From contig NZ_WWVR01000012.1 in the NCBI RefSeq assembly GCF_009883055.1, positions 16,652 to 80,651 of the forward strand: a stretch of DNA of 64,000 nucleotides, given 5' to 3'. Made by a program: the position numbers and the translations under genes. Below are positions 1 to 9,040 of this stretch, piece by piece (the first letter of the stretch is position 1; each line of letters starts with the position of its first letter). The notes beneath the pieces were generated by a model. That model was not told the DNA's origin, did not search any database, and worked only from the letters and a program-made list of their open reading frames with translations. Source of the DNA: Blautia sp. BIOML-A1. Its GTDB lineage: Bacteria > Bacillota > Clostridia > Lachnospirales > Lachnospiraceae.

Positions 1-193
1 ATATGAGATCGAGTTCCCATACTTGTATGTATCTTCACCGGAAGATTATGAGAACTATCAGAAATACTTTGTTGACGATGATCCGTATACAGACGAAGAA
101 ATCGTTGAGATGGCAGGATACAGCTTTGATGATCTGAACAAAGCAGCAACATCTCTCTCCATCGATGATGTTATTTCCCGTCACAGCAACTAA
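1..193 (+). CDS. C-terminal end of a solute-binding protein (partial)
   Basis: An open frame enters from the left edge and ends with TAA at 191-193, giving the last 63 residues of a protein, rich in Tyr, Asp and Glu. No domain can be identified from this tail alone. It lies directly upstream of a permease-ATPase-permease set on the same strand, so it is most likely the extracytoplasmic sugar-binding component of that importer. This is inference from gene order. Two hairpins separate it from the permease gene, as is common where the binding protein is made in excess over the membrane parts. Confidence 0.55.
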   Translation, partial: YEIEFPYLYVSSPEDYENYQKYFVDDDPYTDEEIVEMAGYSFDDLNKAATSLSIDDVISRHSN

Positions 194-209
194 ATGAGAT
201 GCCTCCGAA

Positions 210-322
210 ATCTGCTGCCTTCCAAAAGGAGGGCGGCAGATATAAAAAGAAGCTGTATTATGCGCCCGCCAGAAGCAAAAGACCAATCAGATGAGCGGTT
301 GGCCTCCTGCTTCTGGCGGGCG
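210..322 (+). promoter_or_regulatory. Tandem intercistronic hairpins
   Basis: Two stem-loops fill the gap between the binding-protein gene and the permease gene. The first (210-241) pairs about ten bases around a TTCC-AAAA-GGA tip. The second has a perfect 15-bp stem (263-277 with 308-322, CGCCCGCCAGAAGCA). Neither is followed by a clear T-run, so they look like mRNA-stabilising or partial attenuation elements rather than full terminators. They would favour expression of the upstream gene. Confidence 0.6.
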
Positions 323-345
323 AAGAAATGAATAGGAGAATGGTT

Positions 346-1284
346 ATGAAAAAACTCAAACAAAGCCGGTATTATGGAATTGGCATTCTGGTAGTTATGC
401 TTGTAGTTTTCTGGGCGGTGTTTAAAGTACTCGCTCCGACTACCTTCGGTTCCCCGGACAAGCTGGCAACCTATATGAAATCTGCCCTGATCTATGCGGT
501 GGGCGGCTGCGGTCTCTATTTTATCTGTGTTATGGGACCTTTTGATATGAGTGTTGGTGCAAATATTGTACTTTCTTCCATCATTGCCTGCAATGCAAGC
601 GTAAAATTTGGTTATGCAGGTCTTATCATTGCACCGCTGATCTGCGGTACGATCATTGGTCTGATCAACGGAATCGTATATATTAAATTACATATTTCTT
701 CCCTGATCGTTACCTGTGCACTTTCTCTGATCTATGAGGCCTTAAGTGTCTATGCGACAAACGGAAAGAACGTAATCCTTTCTACAGAATACAGAGCTTT
801 TGGTGATTATCCGGTAAACCTGATCCTGGCATTGATCGCATACTGCCTCTGTGCATTTATTCTGAAATATACCAAGATCGGTACTTACACTTATGCGATC
901 GGAAGCAACGAAGTAGTTGCAAAAAACATGGGTGTAAATGTATCCAAATACAAAATCGTGGCATTTACACTTGCCGGATTTTTCTTCGGACTTCAGGCAA
1001 TCCTGACGATCAGCTTTGGTACTTCCATGACATCTGCTTCGAACCTTTCTTCTATGAGCCGTAACTTTACGCCTCTGATGGGAACCTTCTTTGGACTGGC
1101 GTTTAAGAAATATGGTCATCCAGTAGTGGCAATTGTGATCGGTGAGATGATCATTCAGCTTATGTTCAATGGTTTCGTTGCACTCGGTGCGCCGACCACC
1201 ATTCAGAATGTGGTTACCGGAGCAGCACTGCTTCTGATCGTTGCACTGACAACCAAACCGGTCAAAGGTCTTGTAGTGAAATAG
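346..1284 (+). CDS. Sugar ABC transporter permease (RbsC-type)
   Basis: A 312-residue polytopic membrane protein of the BPD_transp_2 (RbsC/MglC/XylH) family that forms half of the membrane channel of a sugar importer. About eight to ten hydrophobic segments span the protein. The conserved stretch GPFDMSVGANIVLSS (D-x-S-x-G after a helix) and the GSNEVVAKNMGVN loop, where the family contacts its ATPase, are both visible. ATG codons exist at 328, 340 and 346; AGGAG at 334-338 is spaced seven bases from 346, so 346 is chosen. The ATPase gene follows 10 bases downstream. Substrate unknown. Confidence 0.85.
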   Translation: MKKLKQSRYYGIGILVVMLVVFWAVFKVLAPTTFGSPDKLATYMKSALIYAVGGCGLYFICVMGPFDMSVGANIVLSSIIACNASVKFGYAGLIIAPLICGTIIGLINGIVYIKLHISSLIVTCALSLIYEALSVYATNGKNVILSTEYRAFGDYPVNLILALIAYCLCAFILKYTKIGTYTYAIGSNEVVAKNMGVNVSKYKIVAFTLAGFFFGLQAILTISFGTSMTSASNLSSMSRNFTPLMGTFFGLAFKKYGHPVVAIVIGEMIIQLMFNGFVALGAPTTIQNVVTGAALLLIVALTTKPVKGLVVK

Positions 1285-1294
1285 GAGGACGATT

Positions 1295-2791
1295 ATGGGT
1301 GAGATATTATTAAGAGCGGAAAATATTGATAAACATTTTGGTATCACACATGCCCTGGACAATGTTTCCTTTACCTTCGAAAAAGGTGAGATCCATGCCC
1401 TGATCGGTGAGAATGGTTCCGGTAAATCCACACTTACTTCCTGTCTGACAGGTATCTATCAGAAGGATTCCGGTAAGTTTATCCTGGAGGGCAAAGAAGT
1501 TACGGCAACAAACCAGGTAGAGGCAAATCATCAGGGAGTTGCGATCATTGTGCAGGAGATCGGAACACTTTCCGGACTGACGGTAGCAGAAAATATTTTC
1601 CTTGGAAACGAAGAAAAATTTACAAAACACGGCATCAAAAACACAGCGGCCATGAATAAAAAGGCACAGGAATATCTGGACAGCTACGGATTTAATTATA
1701 TCGATGCTACGAAAGTTATTGATGATTATAACTTTGAGGACAGAAAGTTGGTTGAGATCGTAAAGGCAACCTATTTCAATCCGAAGGTTCTTGTTGTAGA
1801 TGAGACAACAACAGCACTTGGACAAAAAGGTCGTGAAGAACTTTTTAAAGTTATGCACAGAGTACGTGATACAGGAAACTGCGTAATCTTTATTTCACAT
1901 GATCTGGAAGAAGTCATTGAGCAGTCAGACAATATCAGCGTACTTCGAGATGGTGTAAAGATTGGTTCCATCAGTAAACAGGAGGCGACACCGGACAGAC
2001 TGAAGGCACTTATGGTAGGCCGTGAGATCGGTGACAGCTATTACCGTACAGATTATGGCGAAGAAATATCGAAAGAAGTAGTTCTTTCTGCCAGAAATGT
2101 GACTGTGAAAGGGCAGATCGAGGATCTGAATCTGGAGCTTCACAAAGGAGAAATCCTTGGAATCGGAGGTCTTTCTGAATGTGGTATGCATGAGGTTGGA
2201 AAAGCTCTTTTTGGTGCTTCTTACTATCGTCAGGGAACGGTAACTTTAGGAGACGGAACACAGATCAACTCTATTCCGGATGCGATCAAACACAGCATCG
2301 CCTATGCATCGAAGGACAGAGATAATGAATCTCTGGTCATCAATGATACGATTGGAAACAATATCTGTCTGCCATCTCTGGAGGATCTTAAGACACATGG
2401 ATTCCTACGTGGAAAGGCAATGAGAGAATTTTCTAACAAGTATGCAAAACAGATGAGTACCAAAATGACAGGTGTTGACCAGTTTGTGTCTGCACTTTCC
2501 GGTGGTAACAAACAGAAAGTCGTTCTTGCACGATGGGTTGGCAAGGATTCGGATCTGATCATCCTTGATTCCCCTACCCGTGGTATTGACGTCAAGGTAA
2601 AAGCAGATATTTATGCCATGATGAATGATATGAGAAAAAATGGAAAGTCCATTATCATGATCTCCGAAGAAATCATGGAGCTTCTTGGTATGGCTGACCG
2701 TATTCTGATCATGAAAGACGGCAGGATCAATGGTGAATTTTTCCGGTCTCCGGATCTGAAAGACACCGATCTGATCGATAATATGATTTAA
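1295..2791 (+). CDS. Sugar ABC transporter ATP-binding protein (tandem NBD)
   Basis: A 498-residue ATPase with two fused nucleotide-binding domains, as in RbsA/MglA. Domain 1 has an intact Walker A (GENGSGKST, residues about 36-44) and a Walker B ending LVVDE, but its signature LSxxQ is replaced by YNFED and the usual DEP reads DET. Domain 2 lacks a Walker A lysine motif (GGLSECGMHEVG) but keeps a perfect LSGGNKQK signature. One composite ATP site (domain-1 Walker A with domain-2 signature) should work; the other looks doubly degenerate. It lies between the two permease genes, with 10- and 12-base gaps, clearly in one operon. Confidence 0.88.
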   Translation: MGEILLRAENIDKHFGITHALDNVSFTFEKGEIHALIGENGSGKSTLTSCLTGIYQKDSGKFILEGKEVTATNQVEANHQGVAIIVQEIGTLSGLTVAENIFLGNEEKFTKHGIKNTAAMNKKAQEYLDSYGFNYIDATKVIDDYNFEDRKLVEIVKATYFNPKVLVVDETTTALGQKGREELFKVMHRVRDTGNCVIFISHDLEEVIEQSDNISVLRDGVKIGSISKQEATPDRLKALMVGREIGDSYYRTDYGEEISKEVVLSARNVTVKGQIEDLNLELHKGEILGIGGLSECGMHEVGKALFGASYYRQGTVTLGDGTQINSIPDAIKHSIAYASKDRDNESLVINDTIGNNICLPSLEDLKTHGFLRGKAMREFSNKYAKQMSTKMTGVDQFVSALSGGNKQKVVLARWVGKDSDLIILDSPTRGIDVKVKADIYAMMNDMRKNGKSIIMISEEIMELLGMADRILIMKDGRINGEFFRSPDLKDTDLIDNMI

Positions 2792-2803
2792 GGGGGAGAA
2801 AAA

Positions 2804-3763
2804 ATGGATACAACAAAAAAATCATCTGAACAAGTACCATTTCTGGAACGTCCTATTGTGCGTACGATCCTTCCTATAGCAGGATTTGCTGTTATCTGTA
2901 TTTTGTTTGCATTTCTGACAGATGGAAGACTGTTTCAGCCAAAGAACCTTTCTCTGCTGCTCAGCCAGTCCTATATGCTTCTGATCTCTTCTATAGGTGT
3001 ATTTATGGTCATGACCATGGGAGGACTTGACTTTTCACAGGGTTCCATGCTTGGTGTAGCGTCCATCGTAGTCTGCTGGCTGTCTCATTATAATATGGTT
3101 CTGGCAGCAATCGGCGGAATCGTGACAGGTGGCCTGATCGGTCTGGTCAACGGTTATTTCAATGTCAAGAGAAAAATCACAAGCTTTATTGTTACCATCT
3201 GCAGTATGTATCTGTTCCGCGGAGTCTGTGCCTATGCGACAACAAATTCTCCGGTTTACGCAGTCAGTGATATTTCCAAATACAATACACTGCCGTTTAT
3301 GCTGACCTTTACAGTGATCATCTTTGTGGTTATGTATCTTGTATTTACATACACAGGACTTGGTTACAGACTGAAAGCAATCGGTGCAGGAGAAACTGCT
3401 GCAAGATATGCAGGTATCCGGGTAGAGCGCACAAAGATCCTTATCTTTATGGCAGCAGGATGCATTACGGGACTTGCCGCATTCGTAAATGCGATCAAGG
3501 TCGGCTCCGTGACCTCCACAGCAGGAAATCAGCTTGAGACACAGATCATGATCGCTCTGGTACTTGGCGGAATGCCGGTCAACGGTGGTGCAAAAGTAAA
3601 ATTCTACAATATCATTCTTGGTGTTATGACTTATAAAGTTTTGTCCAGTGGACTGGTCATGCTGATGATGCCGACACAGCTTCAGCAGCTGATCCTTGGA
3701 GTGATTTTCCTGGCAGAGGTAGCACTGTTCAGTGACAGAAAGACCGGAATGATCGTTAAGTAA
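2804..3763 (+). CDS. Sugar ABC transporter permease, second subunit
   Basis: A 319-residue membrane protein of the same BPD_transp_2 family as the gene at 346. It carries the family D-x-S motif (GGLDFSQGSMLGV, about residues 68-80) and the GAGETAARYAGI cytoplasmic loop. It would pair with the upstream permease to form a heterodimeric channel. GGGGGAG lies just upstream of the ATG. It is the last gene of the operon; a 142-bp insertion element begins four bases after its stop codon, so the native terminator is not recognisable and may have been displaced. Confidence 0.85.
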   Translation: MDTTKKSSEQVPFLERPIVRTILPIAGFAVICILFAFLTDGRLFQPKNLSLLLSQSYMLLISSIGVFMVMTMGGLDFSQGSMLGVASIVVCWLSHYNMVLAAIGGIVTGGLIGLVNGYFNVKRKITSFIVTICSMYLFRGVCAYATTNSPVYAVSDISKYNTLPFMLTFTVIIFVVMYLVFTYTGLGYRLKAIGAGETAARYAGIRVERTKILIFMAAGCITGLAAFVNAIKVGSVTSTAGNQLETQIMIALVLGGMPVNGGAKVKFYNIILGVMTYKVLSSGLVMLMMPTQLQQLILGVIFLAEVALFSDRKTGMIVK

Positions 3764-3767
3764 GTAA

Positions 3768-3909
3768 GTTACTGTTCACTCCGTTCACAATAACTTGGTC
3801 AAAATGCATTCCAAATCACCTTCGGTGATAGCATTTTGCCCCGTATGTCTCGGGATTTTGCCATATTCATGGCAAAACACCTCGCGGGATATTACCTGTG
3901 AACAGTTAC
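3768..3909 (-). mobile_element. 142-bp miniature insertion element, copy A
   Basis: A non-coding 142-bp element, nearly identical to copies at 32077 and (inverted) 46536. Its ends are imperfect inverted repeats (GTTACTGTTCAC at left, the complement of GTAACTGTTCAC at right). The interior holds a hairpin with a C(TTCG)G tip and a TTTTGCCAT/ATGGCAAAA hairpin. The flanking 8-mers GTAAGTAA and TTAAATAA match at six of eight positions, consistent with a decayed target duplication. No reading frame is present. Strand is given relative to the copy at 46536. Confidence 0.8.
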
Positions 3910-4012
3910 TTAAATAATTCTTTATGAAAATTTTATAGTTCAATAGCTTTGCCTGAACGTATATATGTGGTAAAATACCTTTATTATATCTATAGTTGTA
4001 TGGAGAAATAAT

Positions 4013-4438
4013 ATGGATAAAAAGGAATTTTTAGATATTTTACGCAGTCAGCTTTCCGGACAGATGTCGGAGCAGCAGATTGCCGCACATATTCAGTACT
4101 ACAGCAGTTATATTGAAGAAAGGACTGCAGCAGGCAACAGTGAGTCGGAAGTGTTGAGGGAGCTGGGTGATCCCAGGCTGATCGCACGAACCCTTCTGGA
4201 CACAGGAGCAGGTATGCCATATTCTGACACAAGTTTTGACTATGAGCAGAAATCCGACAGTGGGAAGGTGAAGCAGAAGTCATTCAAACTGGATTTCTCT
4301 ACATGGTATGGCAAGTTGATCGCAATTCTGATCGCAGCAGTTGTGCTGATCATCCTGTTTGTTTTACTTGGAATCCTTATTCCGATCATGGTGGTGGCAG
4401 GCGTGATCATTTATCTGGTGCGTTTTCGCCCCAGATAG
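4013..4438 (+). CDS. DUF1700/HAAS-type small membrane protein
   Basis: A 141-residue protein. The N-terminal 65 residues (start MDKKEFLDILRSQL, then a YYSSYIEER helix and a VLRELGDPRLIA loop) match the HAAS/DUF1700 fold found next to PadR-type regulators in Firmicutes. The middle is polar. Residues about 104-136 are a long hydrophobic stretch that can hold one or two membrane helices, followed by a basic tail. No PadR gene lies beside it here. It stands alone between an insertion element and a terminator. The molecular role is unknown. Confidence 0.7.
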   Translation: MDKKEFLDILRSQLSGQMSEQQIAAHIQYYSSYIEERTAAGNSESEVLRELGDPRLIARTLLDTGAGMPYSDTSFDYEQKSDSGKVKQKSFKLDFSTWYGKLIAILIAAVVLIILFVLLGILIPIMVVAGVIIYLVRFRPR

Positions 4439-4453
4439 TAACCGGCAAAATAC

Positions 4454-4503
4454 AGCAGTAAAACGGAGAAAGAAGAACTCTTCGTTTTACTGCTTGTTTT
4501 TTT
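4454..4503 (+). terminator. Intrinsic terminator after the DUF1700 gene
   Basis: A 12-bp stem (AGCAGTAAAACG at 4454-4465 with 4483-4494) is followed by TGTTTTTTT. It separates the small membrane-protein gene from the two-component system. Confidence 0.85.
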
Positions 4504-4531
4504 GAGGAAAATCAGGATGTAAAAATCAAAC

Positions 4532-4560
4532 TTGTCTGAAAATAATACAACTGGTATAGT
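4532..4560 (+). promoter_or_regulatory. Promoter of the YesN/YesM operon
   Basis: TTGTCT at 4532-4537 and TATAGT at 4555-4560 are 17 bases apart, a fair sigma-A promoter. The start codon of the response regulator follows about 50 bases later, behind GGGGTGGAG. Confidence 0.6.
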
Positions 4561-4611
4561 ATATACGAAAGATTTAGCTGATGATAAGAGATAGGATAAA
4601 GGGGTGGAGAT

Positions 4612-6255
4612 ATGTTAAAGATTTTTCTGGCAGAAGATGAGGTGATCGTCCGGGAGACAATCAAGAGGATGATCCCGTGGGAGAATCTAGGGTTTGAACT
4701 GGTAGGAGAGGCAGCAGATGGAGAAATGGCACTGCCGCTTCTTATCAGACAGCAGCCGGATCTTCTGATCACAGATATTAAAATGCCGTTTATGGATGGG
4801 CTGACGCTGGCAAGACTGGCAAAAAAAGAAGTACCGGGACTTAAGGTTGTGATTTTAAGTGGGTACGATGACTTTAATTATGCGAAGCAGGCGATTAATA
4901 TCGGGGTGGAGGACTACCTTCTGAAACCTATTACAAAGAATGCACTGATCGAGAGGCTTACAGAAATTCGAAGCAGATATGAGGATGAAAAGACACAGAG
5001 GGAGTATTACGAAAAATTTCACAGAGAGATGCAGGCCTATGAGAAAAACAGCAGCCGTGACTTTTTTGAAGCACTGGTAAGTGGTTCTCTGGATATGATG
5101 GAGGTTTACAAAAGAGCAGAAAAGTTGGGGCTGGATATTGTTGCGGAGTCGTATAATGTTCTGATCTTTACTATGAACTGCAACGAAGATTTTTCAGGGC
5201 GGAGAGAGGGGTACTCTTCCTGGGAAGCGGAGTCACTGGAAATGCTGGAAAAATTTTTTACAGGGCATCCTTTTGCGATGTTGTTCAGAAGCAATGTTTT
5301 TTCTTATGGTGTCCTGATAAAGGGAGAGAAAAACAGTATCAGGGAAAATACCAGAATCTGTGTCGAAGAGATAAGAAAAATCTTTGATCGTAAGGAGGAT
5401 AATAAAGAGTGGTTTGTTGCTGTCGGAGAGTCTGTGGAGCGTTTGAGCCAGATTCAGAAAAGCTATCACAGTGCATCGAGAGCCTTTTCTCAGAGGTACC
5501 TGTATGATGGGAAGGTTTTGTGCTATGATGAAATGTTAGCCATGGAAAAAAAGAATGTGACAAATGATGACAGTGAATATCTGCAGAAAGTGGATGTCAA
5601 TGCACTGAATCCGACGATTTTACAGAAATTTCTGAGTAACGGACTTCTGGAAGAGACGAAAAATTTTGTACAGGATTATTTTTATGCAATTGGTCAGGAG
5701 CCGATGGAATCTGTGGTGTTTAGAAGTTATGTGATACTCAATGTCCGCTTTTCGGTACTTTCTTTTCTCAAGGAACTGGGCTGTGATACAAAGACACTGG
5801 AACCGGAAGATACAGAGGAAATTCTGGCAGAAAGCGGAAGAAATATGGAGAGCACCATTGCGTATGCGGAGAAATTGGTTTCACAGGCGATCCAGCTTCG
5901 TGACCGCAATTCAGGAAACAAAAACCGCAGTATTTTGAAGACCGCAGTTGATTTTATTGATCAGCACTATATGGAAGAGGATATGTCCTTAAATAAAGCG
6001 GCAAATGCTGCAAATTTCAGTGCGAACCATTTCAGTGCCCTGTTCAGCCAGAATATGGGACAGACTTTTATTGAATATCTGACATCCCTTCGTATGGACA
6101 AGGCAAAAGAATATCTTCGATGTACAGGTATGCGCTCCAGTGAGATCGCAGGTGAGGTTGGATATAAGGATGCACACTATTTCAGTTACCTGTTCAAAAA
6201 GACACAGGGAATGACACCGAGTGATTACCGTAAGGCACGGGAGGAAAAGGCATGA
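4612..6255 (+). CDS. YesN-type response regulator, AraC-family output
   Basis: A 547-residue regulator. Residues 1-120 form a receiver domain with acidic pocket AEDE (7-10), phospho-acceptor Asp55 in LLITDIKMP and Lys104-region LLKPI. A long linker with a coiled region follows. The last 100 residues are an AraC-type double helix-turn-helix (LNKAANAANFSANHFSALF and AGEVGYKDAHYFSYLFKK). Its stop codon overlaps the start of the partner kinase by four bases (ATGA). The adjacent furanose-type ABC operon starting at 7843 is the probable target, as in other YesMN-sugar ABC pairs (inference). Confidence 0.9.
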   Translation: MLKIFLAEDEVIVRETIKRMIPWENLGFELVGEAADGEMALPLLIRQQPDLLITDIKMPFMDGLTLARLAKKEVPGLKVVILSGYDDFNYAKQAINIGVEDYLLKPITKNALIERLTEIRSRYEDEKTQREYYEKFHREMQAYEKNSSRDFFEALVSGSLDMMEVYKRAEKLGLDIVAESYNVLIFTMNCNEDFSGRREGYSSWEAESLEMLEKFFTGHPFAMLFRSNVFSYGVLIKGEKNSIRENTRICVEEIRKIFDRKEDNKEWFVAVGESVERLSQIQKSYHSASRAFSQRYLYDGKVLCYDEMLAMEKKNVTNDDSEYLQKVDVNALNPTILQKFLSNGLLEETKNFVQDYFYAIGQEPMESVVFRSYVILNVRFSVLSFLKELGCDTKTLEPEDTEEILAESGRNMESTIAYAEKLVSQAIQLRDRNSGNKNRSILKTAVDFIDQHYMEEDMSLNKAANAANFSANHFSALFSQNMGQTFIEYLTSLRMDKAKEYLRCTGMRSSEIAGEVGYKDAHYFSYLFKKTQGMTPSDYRKAREEKA

Positions 6256-7697
6256 AGCTGCTGCGAATGAGAGAAGCAAGACCGAAGAGGCGGATGGAAC
6301 TGGAAGAACGTATGCGGCGTCTTCTGTTCACTACCATGATCCCGATGACCTGTCTTATGATATTACTGCTTATCATTTTCTGGCATTATGCAGGACAGTA
6401 CAATAAACTTTCGGAGAATCTTGCTGTCAGCAGTGAATTTAATCTTCGTTTCAAGGATGATCTGGATCTTGAAATGTATTATATAGCGATCGGTTCGAAG
6501 GAGAGCAGCGAACTGGAGGATGTTCTCGGTCAGGTAGAGGATGCACAGGCGATCATGCAGAAGCTGCGTCAGAATACCTATCACGCGAGTGGAATGAAGT
6601 CTCTGAAAAGCCTGGAATCCTATCTTGACAATCTGAAGAAAAGGATGATCCAGCTTACAGAGATCAAAGAATATGATAAACGGATGGAATTTATGGACAG
6701 TAACATCCGTATCATTACCAGTCTGATCATGCAGGAAATGCAGAATTATATTTATAATGAATCTATGTACCTGGTAAATGTAGCAAAGAGTCTGACGCAT
6801 AGGGTAAAGATCCTGATCACAGGAATGACCGCACTTCTGATCGGAACACTGATGATCCTGATGCGCCGTTCCTTCCGGCTGACCGATGGAATCACGCATC
6901 CGGTAACAGAAATGCTTAATAAAGTCAAAAAAGTCGGACGGGGGAATTTTGATCTTCTTCCGGTTGGGGCGGAGATTGAAGAGATTGAGGAACTGGATGA
7001 AGGAATCAATAAGATGGCACGAAAGATCAATGCTCTTCTGGAGAATGTCCGTCAGGAAAAGGAAATGCAGCATCTGACAGAACTGCAGTTGATCCAGGCA
7101 CAGGTGAACCCGCATTTTCTGTACAATACACTGGACACGATTGTCTGGCTGATCGAGGGCGGGATGACAGAGGATGCAGTGGATATGATCTCCAGTCTGT
7201 CTGTTTTTTTTCGGACGTCGCTTTCTAAGGGAAATGATATTATCCCTCTTTTAGAGGAAGAGCGTCATACATTGAGTTATCTGGAGATACAGCAGTACCG
7301 CTATAGGGATATTCTGGAGTTTGAGATCCATATACCGGAGGAACTCGGGGGAATTCCCGTTCCCAAGCTTTCCATTCAGCCGCTGGCAGAAAATGCCATT
7401 TATCATGGGATCAAGAATCGACGAGGCAAAGGTAAGATTCTGATAGAAGGAAGAGAAGAAGGGGATGCCCTGGTTCTTACGGTCAGTGATAACGGACAGG
7501 GAATGACGCCGGAACGGCTGCATGAAGTACAGGAGGCGATCCGCACAGGAAAGAGGGCAGGATTTGGGCTTGCGGCGGTCGCAGAACGTATTTCGCTGTA
7601 TTATGGACCGGGATATGGAATGCAGATTTCATCCGAGGAAGGAAAAGGCACAACAATAGAAATTCGACTTGGAAAAAATATTCAACCAAAATCGTAA
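6252..7697 (+). CDS. YesM-type sensor histidine kinase
   Basis: A 481-residue membrane kinase. Membrane helices lie at about 26-45 and 187-204, bracketing an extracellular helical sensor of some 140 residues, then a HAMP-like linker. The His_kinase domain carries the phospho-acceptor His288 in QVNPHFLYNTLD. The ATPase part shows the N-box (PLAENAIYHGI) and a G-box (DNGQGM). The histidine-bearing NPHFLYN form is typical of the LytS/YesM class that pairs with AraC-type response regulators, which is exactly the upstream gene. Confidence 0.9.
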   Translation: MKLLRMREARPKRRMELEERMRRLLFTTMIPMTCLMILLLIIFWHYAGQYNKLSENLAVSSEFNLRFKDDLDLEMYYIAIGSKESSELEDVLGQVEDAQAIMQKLRQNTYHASGMKSLKSLESYLDNLKKRMIQLTEIKEYDKRMEFMDSNIRIITSLIMQEMQNYIYNESMYLVNVAKSLTHRVKILITGMTALLIGTLMILMRRSFRLTDGITHPVTEMLNKVKKVGRGNFDLLPVGAEIEEIEELDEGINKMARKINALLENVRQEKEMQHLTELQLIQAQVNPHFLYNTLDTIVWLIEGGMTEDAVDMISSLSVFFRTSLSKGNDIIPLLEEERHTLSYLEIQQYRYRDILEFEIHIPEELGGIPVPKLSIQPLAENAIYHGIKNRRGKGKILIEGREEGDALVLTVSDNGQGMTPERLHEVQEAIRTGKRAGFGLAAVAERISLYYGPGYGMQISSEEGKGTTIEIRLGKNIQPKS

Positions 7698-7842
7698 AAA
7701 AATCAACTTTTTAAGATTGTTATTGCAAAGCAGATAAAAGAGTGTACTTTTTTCCGAAAATAATCTATGGAGTTTTATATTGAAATTGCTATAATAAAAC
7801 CATCTTAAAAAACACGGACAAATGTAAAGGGAGGATTACAAA

Positions 7843-8886
7843 ATGAAGAAAAAAATGGTGACAGCGCTTTTGGCAGTATCTATGTTAGCAGGACTTTCCG
7901 CAGTGAATGTTATGGCAGCCGATGATGGCGCTGATACAATTACAGTAGGTTTCTCTCAGGTAGGAGCAGAATCTGACTGGCGTACTGCAAACACAGAATC
8001 CATGAAATCTACTTTCTCTGAGGAGAACGGATATGAACTGATCTTTGATGATGCACAGCAGAAACAGGAAAATCAGCTGACAGCGATCCGTAACTTCATT
8101 CAGCAGGAAGTTGACTATATCGTACTTGCACCTGTAACCGAGACCGGATGGGATACCGTTCTTCAGGAAGCAAAGGATGCAGGAATTCCGGTCATCATCG
8201 TTGACCGTATGGTAGATGTATCTGATGACAGCCTTTACACAGCATGGGTAGGTTCCAACTTCAAACTTGAAGGTCAGAAAGCAATGGCATGGCTGGATGC
8301 ATATCTGGAAGCCAAAGGCCGCGGCGATGAAGAAATCAACCTTGTTGATATCCAGGGAACAATCGGAGCATCTGCACAGATCGGACGTACAGAAGGATTT
8401 GACGAAGCTGTAGAAGCTCATGACAACTGGACAACACTTGCTCAGCAGTCTGGTGAATTTACACAGGCCAAAGGTCAGGAAGTTATGGAGTCCATCCTGA
8501 AACAGAGCGGTGATGATATCGATGTTGTATACTGTGAGAATGATAATGAAGCATTCGGTGCAATTGATGCAATCAAAGCAGCCGGATATGAAGTAGGCGG
8601 CGAGGAAGGTCAGATTCTTGTAATGTCCTTCGATACAACAAATGCAGGTCTTACCCAGACACTTTCCGGTGAGATCACCTGTGATACAGAGTGTAATCCG
8701 CTTCACGGACCACGTGTAGAAGAGATCATCCAGAAACTGGAAGCAGGAGAAGAAGTTGAGAAACAGGCATATGTAGATGAAGTTGCATTTGCAGCTGACG
8801 ATACTGTAACAAAAGTAACTGTTGATGGAACAGACTATGAAATCACTCCAATCACTCAGGAAATCATCGACGGACGTGCATACTAA
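7843..8886 (+). CDS. Furanose/arabinose ABC transporter substrate-binding protein (YtfQ-like)
   Basis: A 347-residue Peripla_BP_4-type binding protein. Residues TITVGFSQVGAESDWRTANT and the DAQQKQENQ stretch resemble E. coli YtfQ, which binds galactofuranose; related proteins in other bacteria serve L-arabinose. With araA and araD downstream, arabinose is the best guess. The signal peptide ends VMA-A at residues 25-26. Where a Gram-positive lipobox would read LAGC the sequence reads LAGL, so no lipid anchor is predicted, which is odd for this cell type. A TATAAT at 7790-7795 lies upstream without a good -35, suggesting activator control. GGGAGG precedes the ATG. Confidence 0.88.
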   Translation: MKKKMVTALLAVSMLAGLSAVNVMAADDGADTITVGFSQVGAESDWRTANTESMKSTFSEENGYELIFDDAQQKQENQLTAIRNFIQQEVDYIVLAPVTETGWDTVLQEAKDAGIPVIIVDRMVDVSDDSLYTAWVGSNFKLEGQKAMAWLDAYLEAKGRGDEEINLVDIQGTIGASAQIGRTEGFDEAVEAHDNWTTLAQQSGEFTQAKGQEVMESILKQSGDDIDVVYCENDNEAFGAIDAIKAAGYEVGGEEGQILVMSFDTTNAGLTQTLSGEITCDTECNPLHGPRVEEIIQKLEAGEEVEKQAYVDEVAFAADDTVTKVTVDGTDYEITPITQEIIDGRAY

Positions 8887-8937
8887 TCCTTGAGACATAA
8901 AACTGTAAACTGAAAGAGATTGATAAGAAACGAGCCC

Positions 8938-8989
8938 GGGGCGTGGAACAGGATCCAGATAAGAGGATTTTATGGGCCACGCCCCTTTT
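8938..8989 (+). terminator. Intercistronic hairpin, partial terminator
   Basis: A perfect 9-bp GC-rich stem (GGGGCGTGG at 8938-8946 with 8977-8985) with a 30-base loop is followed by TTTTG. It sits between the binding-protein gene and the ATPase gene and probably lets only part of transcription continue, giving more binding protein than membrane parts. Confidence 0.65.
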
Positions 8990-9040
8990 GTGCTCAAAAA
9001 CAGGGAAAATCAAGAAAAATAAGGGAATGGAGGAAAGAAA

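Noticed and set aside
7885..8997. 370-codon minus-strand frame opposite the sugar-binding protein
   Set aside because: The composition is Cys- and Phe-rich nonsense typical of an antisense frame; the plus-strand protein is clear.
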